Of a DNA stretch of 64,000 bases, positions 57,801-64,000 are shown in pieces. The translations under genes were made by a program, and so were the position numbers. Source of the stretch: Thermothielavioides terrestris NRRL 8126 (lineage: Eukaryota > Ascomycota > Sordariomycetes > Sordariales > Chaetomiaceae). The notes beneath the pieces were generated by a model, which was given only the letters and a program-made list of their open reading frames with translations, had not been told where the DNA came from and did no database searches. The stretch lies in contig NC_016458.1 in assembly GCF_000226115.1 (NCBI RefSeq), positions 8,351,501 to 8,415,500 of the forward strand. The letters run 5' to 3'. Positions within the stretch are counted from its first letter, which is position 1. Each line of letters starts with the position of its first letter.

Positions 57801-60480
57801 TAAGGGTTTTACAATTATTACGATTCCTCTATACACTTTAATAAAGAAAGATACTAAGTAGATTTAAAGGCCCTTTAAATAGAAGGCGATAGACGAGTTA
57901 AAGGAGAAAATCATTACTACTCTAGTTTTAACGACACTTATCTATAGTGATCTTTAGTTTAATATAATCTTTTTAGTCTACGATACTAGTATCTTTAGAT
58001 AGAGCGGGGTACTTAAGTAAGTTAGCCCTAATAGTAAAAGGTACCTATACTAGTTTAAAAGCAATATCTAGTTAGAGGTAGAGAAGCGGTATAATACTAT
58101 AAAGAGGGAGTTAAAGGGGCTACTCTTCCTCTTAAAGCGTTTTCGTCGCTACCTTTTTAGTATATATTTCATTGTAGAGACTAATACTCTAGTTCTAGTC
58201 TATTAGCTCAATAGTACTACGAGCAATGTCCTAGGTACTCTAATAATACGTTAGATCGCCTAGATCTACCTATTTAACTTCGAAGTCAAGTATATCCTAG
58301 GTCTTAAGAACGTTGTAGCCAACGCGTTGTCCTATAAACCTCCTAGGCCCTCTAACTATATAGAGAAGGAAGTAGAGGAGGATATCGACGATTAGGTCGA
58401 CGCCTAGATTTTTGTCAACTATATAGGCGAAGAGGTATCGTATCCAAAAGGGAAGCTAGAGCCTATCCGCCTTTAAGACGGTTACTCCTAGCGTTCCTAG
58501 GACATTGTTTACTTTCTATCGACGATAGAGACCCTATTAGGCTATAGGCTATACTAGAAGCGACGTTAGCTTAAAAGGGAAGCGATAAAGTACTTCGTTG
58601 AAGATCGTTACCTTTTCCTCTAAAGTATAAACTATTTATAATATTATAGGCGCGTTGTTGACACCTTTAAAGAGAGACGTTTAATCTTCGACTAGTGCTA
58701 TAGCGAAGTTAGCTATTATAGGAGAGAGGCGATATATCGACGAATAATGAACCACTACTACTAGTGTAGTATATATAAAGATGTAGCAAAGTAGATCTAG
58801 GCTTATATACTATATTAGGTATACAATGCTTAGAGGTTCAAGGAAGTAGTAAACTAGACTACGCCTTTGCCTTTCCCTTTTACTAAATAGCACCTTGATA
58901 TCCAATATATATCGTCTAGCTATAGGAAGAAGAAGTGTTTCCTTGTCGAGGTATACGACGATCTTATAGGATATATCAAAGCTAAGATCCTACCGAACAA
59001 GTCCTCCGAAGCTATTAAGTCCTTTATTATATAGTATATCCTTTGTCGCTAGGGCTACCCTATTGTTATAGTCGTTGACGGAGGCTCTAAGTTCAAAGGC
59101 GAAGTTAAAGAGATCCTCTATAAGCTATAGATTAGGAGAGTTATTATCTCGCTATACAATTCGTATATAAATAGAGTAAATGAGGCTAGCTATATCCTAA
59201 TTGCTATCTCGTTTATAAAGATAACTAATAGTATAGGAAAGAGGTAGAGGGAGCTCCTTCTATATATCTTATATACGGATTATACAACTATTAAAGGCTT
59301 TTATAGAATATCTCCCTTCTTTCTTACCTACAACTATAAGCCTATTAGTCTAGTCGAGTTTAATGTTCCTATCTAGTGAATTCTTACCTAGGACTCTATC
59401 TATATCTAGATAGAGGGAGAGGATCCTATAAGACTTTATATAAAGCTTATTGCCCTCTATACTTATATTTTCTAAGAAGCTAAGTATAACTATGAGATTA
59501 CTATTAAATAGGTTGCTATAGCTTATAAAAAGCTAGCTAAACGCTATAATAAGGCCTATAAATGTAAATTTCATTTAGAAAATATAGTAATATCTATTAG
59601 CGACCTTATCTTTATCTATAATAATGTTCAATAGCTAGATATAAGCTTAGTCTAGAAGCTAGAGTACTACTAGTTTAGCTTATTCTATATTCGGATAATC
59701 AAAGACTAAGACATTTATTTCCTAGAGACTTTAGACGATATACCTATTTAGACACTATATCCTCCAAATTGTATAAAGAAGTTTTTTAAACTAGATAACG
59801 TCTAGCTAAAAGCAGATAGTACAAACCTATTCCTTTACTTAGAGGGGTATAGCGACGATGAGCGCTACTACGATAGTCGCTATAACGATGGCCACCTCGA
59901 TAGAGGCTATCGCCTCGATAGTCGTTATAACGAAGTATAGAACGATAGGGGAGCTAATCCTAGCTCTAGCGCTAGCTAAGACTTAGCTACCTTAGCGCTT
60001 TACAATAAGGAGATATATACTAGACACTTCTAAGGAGAACGCTACCGCTTCGACGGTCGTTTAAAGCTCTATAAAGATAGCGAAGAGGGGTCTAGTGCCG
60101 TTAAAGACAACTAGAATATTAGCGACTAGACTATAGGTTGTTAACCCTATTAATTGGCTAAGATTTCTAATAGTAGTTAACTAGTTGGGCTTCCTTATAG
60201 CGATGAACTATATAGCGCTTTGACTAGTCAATAGTACCGCCTTAGCGATCTTTATCGCGCTTATAGCAATAGCCTACTAAAGAAGGAAATTATATAAATA
60301 GTCGCCAAGGACGTCGCGACTATAGTAGAGGAGGAGGTCTTCGAGGAGGAAACCCTTAGTTGTATTATAGCGCTTTAGGTAGGCTAAACTCGTATTACCG
60401 CGAAGGGGGTAAGGAAAGAGCGACCTTATTAAGAGCTTATTATAGAAATCCTATATAGAAAACTACTTAGTTTTTAATAT
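54856..60480 (+). pseudogene. Gag-Pol remnant of Gypsy-A copy 3, second part
   Basis: Resumes in the Cys-containing end of Gag right after the copia target duplication (YYCKYKRLNS-like) and continues as in copy 1. RT has a LDDIAIKGP-like catalytic block near 57473-57505. RNase H is near 58.0-58.4 kb. Integrase is near 58.7-59.6 kb (IVVDGGSKFKGEVKEI, ISPFFLTYNYKPIS). The Tyr/Asp/Arg-rich tail is near 59.85 kb. Here the integrase reads VDGGSKF where copy 1 has VDRGSKF, so the copies were mutated independently. Confidence 0.85.
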
Positions 60481-60535
60481 TAGCCCTCTAGATATATAAG
60501 AATATATAGTTTAAAAAGGGGGGAGGTCCTAGAAG

Positions 60536-60730
60536 TTGCTGCTTCTAATGGTTTTACTAGTATTTTACTATATTTTCTTTCTAATACCTATTGTTATATT
60601 AGCCTCCTATTTGCCGATAATATCTCTATTAGCTACATCTTACTTAGTCTTTGTCTATCTATTGTCGTTCATTTATTTTTATCCTTTAGGCCCTTATTCT
60701 TTTTCGCTAGTATTTAAGTTTTCTTTCTAG
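60536..60730 (+). pseudogene. Hydrophobic small frame downstream of pol, copy 3
   Basis: 64 codons plus stop, open. Membrane-like segments FYYIFFLIPIVILASYLPII and SYLVFVYLLSF, ending SFSLVFKFSF-stop. Same frame and length as in copies 1 and 2. Whether it was a separate protein is unknown. Confidence 0.35.
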
Positions 60731-63700
60731 GGGGTAGCCTTACTCTTAGGGGCTTTATAGTCGTTCTTACCTTTTCTTTTTTACTTTTGCCCTTTAGATA
60801 GATAGTTTCTATTGTATAGGACTAAGTTTCTTAGAGCTAAAGTCAAGGCTAAGAAAAATCTACAATTAGGATATATAGTCTCTTAATCTACTATCTATAG
60901 GCTAAGCTCCTAGACTATATCCTACCCTTTGCCTATCCTTATCCATTTTCTCTATCCTTCAATGACGTAAGCTTTTATAGTTAGCCTAGTACTACGCTAT
61001 TTGTTCTTTAATAGCAACCTCTAGTAGGATAAACTACTTTTAGCCTACCTCTTTTAGATATAGCTTTAGCCTAGGATCGTTCTTCGGATCGTATAGAAGA
61101 TAGTCCTATAAGATTAAGTCCTAAGCTAGGTGCTTTTAATTATTCCTATAAATATAAGTCTAAGTGTACTCCTTCTCTAACTAGATACAGTTAGTACATT
61201 TATTGCTAAAGAGAGGAGTAAGAGAAGTATAGCTATTGAAGGGCTAAGTTATATAGATATCTCCGTCTTTATTAAAAGGAGTTGTCGAACGCCGATACAA
61301 CAGTTCGTAGCTATAGTAAGGTACTTTGTTACTATAAGAGTGTTAGTCTTTCTCTGTTTAGAGGGCGAATATAAAAGGGAAGTATAACGTTTATTTACAA
61401 TCCTATACCTAGATCAAAAGCGTTGATACTCGGTTTAGGTGTATAGTAAGATAATATATTTAACGTCTAAGTAGTCTACTATTGTAATGTTCTATAAACA
61501 TTGGACGAAGGACCTAGGTATTATAATACTACTCGACTACGTCAACCAACCTATTGTCGATATAAACCGATTACTATATTCTACGTTAATCTTACTAATT
61601 GCTTAGTAGAACCTACTAGATATATAGTAATCTAACGTTTAGTCGGTAGATCTTAATTATACTATAGATAGCCTTGTATTTAACTGAGATTATAGTATAT
61701 TCGTTAGTATAGCACTTATCTTTCGGTATTAGTAGATCCTTTATTTTACTTTAGACTACCTAGATATACTTCTAGGCTATAAAGATCGTTGTTTTCAGTA
61801 TTAGTAAAAGATCAATCTAGCGGTTTATAATCCTATATAGCAATAGCCTTTAGTTGCTCGCTTTATTAGTAATTTCCTACAATATATTGTAAATATATTA
61901 GTTGTTTAGCATTATAGTTTCTAGGTTATAAATTTATATATAGGAGCTATATATAAATTCGAAAGGGAAGTAGAAGACCTAGCTAAGAACCTAATCCGAC
62001 TAGAGAGAGAAGAGTATTAGAATAAAGTAGTAAGAAGGTTAGAGGAAGAAAATGGTTCTAGGATAGTAAAGAGAAGAGGAAGGCCTTAAGAGTTTAGGGG
62101 GCGAATGCTCATTTCTAGCTAATTAGTAAGCGCTACGAGCTTTATCTGTTTTCTTTTACCTAGTTTAGGAAAGAGCTAAGTAGCCCTTCTACCTTCGAAG
62201 GCTTGTCTACCCCTTTTTTTTAATCCTCCTACTAGTTCGTTTACAATTAACTATTTTTTCTACCTCGCCTATTGTACCTTGATTTTTTCTTACAATCGTT
62301 TTAATCGGTCTAGATCTTTTTGCCTAGAGAGCGACTTTTCTTATAAGCTAATTTTTTATATACTATCGTAAGTATCGCTATAGGCTGTTGTAGAATTCTT
62401 GATTTTATAGGGCCTATATAGCCCTAGGCCGATATAACTGCCAACCTAGGATAGAAGTAGCTACTTAGAGAGCTTAAGTTTTATATATTATAAAGTTCGT
62501 AGAGGCCTACTAGCGATAGCGATTAGACGTAGTATTATACCTCCCTTATATAGCAAAAGCTAAGCTTAAAGATACTAGGCTACCTAGGTAAGACTAGCCT
62601 TGAACTTTTCTTATTTTTATAGACTCCGAAGAAGTACCTATAAAATATAATTAATCGACGACCTAATTAGATCCTAAGCCCTTAGCTTAGCGTAAACCCT
62701 AAGATTATAAAGTACCTATTCTTAGACTAGCTAGAGGGAAGGTCCTCAACAAATTGGTTTTTCAATATCTATTTTATAGATATAGGTATTTCGCTCTTCG
62801 ATATAGAAGGTATATTATTTAATAAGGAATAGCTAGATTATAGAATGATCTTAGACGTTATATAGTTTTTCTTTCGCTTTTATAAGAACTATCTCTAGAT
62901 CTACTTATAGCCGGTCTCAGACTATAGTTCTACGCCAAAGGAGTTCTACTAGTCTAACTAAAGGGTTATTGCTAACAATTGCCGTTTCTAGGTTTTCCTT
63001 TGCTTCGTTGACGGAAGGCATTAGGCAATTACGATCTTTGATTAAATTAGAGGTTAGCTCTACTACTTCGACTCTTTGTTTAAGAGCTTAGAGATATACA
63101 TCGATATCTTATTAGAGGTTTAGATCGCCTTTTAATCTATTTATAGGTTCCTTTAGATATAGCTATATAAGGAGGTTATCGTCTACTGCTTTTAGTAAAG
63201 TTTAAAATAGGAGTATAGATAGTTCACCTTTAAGTTTATATAGGCCTTTTTTAAGAACTTTAGCCTCGCCTTTTAGACGAATAGATATAATTTAGGCTAC
63301 TTTAGCTTTAGCTATACTAGGGAGATAGCGAAATAGTTGTATAGTAATGTATATTGTATTTATAGTTAGGAATTTATAGGCTAGCTCTTAGTACCTTTAA
63401 GGATTACCTACTTTGTACTAAAGTAGTCCCTTTACTACTATAGGACAATGGTAAGACGTATAAGCTCCCTCTAGACCTATTGTCTTCGACCAAAGAGCCT
63501 ATATAGCTCGTAGTCTTAAAGTACAACGAAGATAAGGTAATCGAAGTCCTCTAGGCCAACAATGTATTTACGTCCGATGTTCCTAGACTCGATAACCTAC
63601 CTATATATCTCTACGACCACTTTAGCGACGTAGAACTTAGGATCCTAGCTATATACTTAGTGGTATTTAGGGAAGCCTAGCTCTTTGACTAGAGCGAGAA

Positions 63701-64000
63701 AGGAGTAATCACTACTACTATTCGAATTATCTTTGTACTTTAGTCAAAGAAGGACGTAGCCTACTAGATATACTACTATAGAGTTATAGGACTCCTACCG
63801 AATAGATAGCTAAGTAGCGTACTACCTTTGTAAGACCCTATAAGCGACTTTAGACGATAGCTATAGAGTACATTTCTAGTACCTAGTACTGTTTCGCCCT
63901 TCCAACTAGAGGACTAGCAAGCTACTTTAGGTCTACTAGCAGCATTTATAGAAGATTTTAACAATATATTAACTTAATAGAATATTGAAGCTAAGATTAT
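60731..64000 (+). pseudogene. Post-pol coding remnant of Gypsy-A copy 3 (to window end)
   Basis: 3.3 kb of RIP-mutated DNA, uninterrupted here. Sense-strand text shared with copy 1 includes FEREVEDLAKNLIRLERE (about 61955-62010) and LDNLPIYLYDHFSDVELRIL (about 63586-63645). The 3' LTR is outside the window. No family recognised. Confidence 0.4.

Larger units (their letters stand above)
33806..64000 (+). mobile_element. Gypsy family A, copy 3 (nested in copy 1, interrupted twice, 3' end outside window)
   Basis: 5' LTR at 33806-34302. Internal parts are 34303-34362, 44948-47269 and 54851-64000, separated by a chromodomain Gypsy element and a copia element. Joining these parts reproduces the uninterrupted order of copy 1. 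It retains the full RT and integrase blocks lost from copy 2, but is RIP-mutated throughout. Confidence 0.85.

Overview
The window is nuclear DNA from a filamentous ascomycete, most likely a Sordariomycete. This is inferred from short GT-AG introns with CTRAC-type branch points, recognisable fungal housekeeping genes, fungal LTR retrotransposons, and very strong repeat-induced point mutation (RIP). RIP shows as blocks rich in TA, CTAG and TAG in which CAG/CAA/TGG codons have become stops.

Layout. (1) 1-6.1 kb is GC-rich, gene-dense unique DNA. It holds an MDM31/MDM32-type mitochondrial inner-membrane protein (minus strand, running off the left edge), PNO1/DIM2 (plus strand, 7 exons, one of them only 2 nt) and a RAD60/ESC2-type protein with SUMO-like domains (minus strand). 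MDM31 and PNO1 are divergent; PNO1 and the RAD60-like gene are convergent. (2) 6.1-12.36 kb is RIP-degraded DNA with a decayed transposase-like gene (MULE-like, tentative), a Thr/Gln-rich repeat remnant, two perfect hairpins and a higher-order minisatellite. (3) 12.36-64 kb is a nest of LTR retrotransposons. Gypsy family A copy 1 (plus strand, from 12358) is split by copy 2 of the same family (minus strand, 23191-32649, 4-bp target duplication) and by copy 3 (plus strand, from 33806, running off the right edge). Copy 3 is split by a chromodomain Gypsy element (minus strand, 34363-44947, 5-bp target duplication with one transition) and by a Ty1/copia element (plus strand, 47270-54850, perfect 5-bp target duplication ACTAG). 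Every layer is RIP-mutated except the copia element, which is GC-rich and has 182-bp LTRs that I read as identical. It is therefore the youngest insertion.

The most unusual object is the copia element. Between pol and the 3' LTR it carries a complete antisense gene of four exons that splice in frame through canonical GT-AG introns. The gene encodes a predicted 248-aa acidic/basic protein with a Cys-rich CxxC...CxxC module. The cargo segment is bracketed by two copies of the decamer CTGGGGGGTG; the right copy abuts the 3' LTR as its polypurine tract. The element primes from a site complementary to an initiator-Met tRNA anticodon region, next to the 5' LTR. Its polyprotein is broken once, by a 22-bp tandem duplication between reverse transcriptase and RNase H.

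Other points of note are the 2-nt exon of PNO1, a pol-deleted Gypsy-A derivative with a 7-bp microhomology at the deletion junction, and extra coding remnants downstream of pol in both Gypsy families. No tRNA, rRNA or CRISPR was seen. All assignments come from reading the sequence; no database search was possible.
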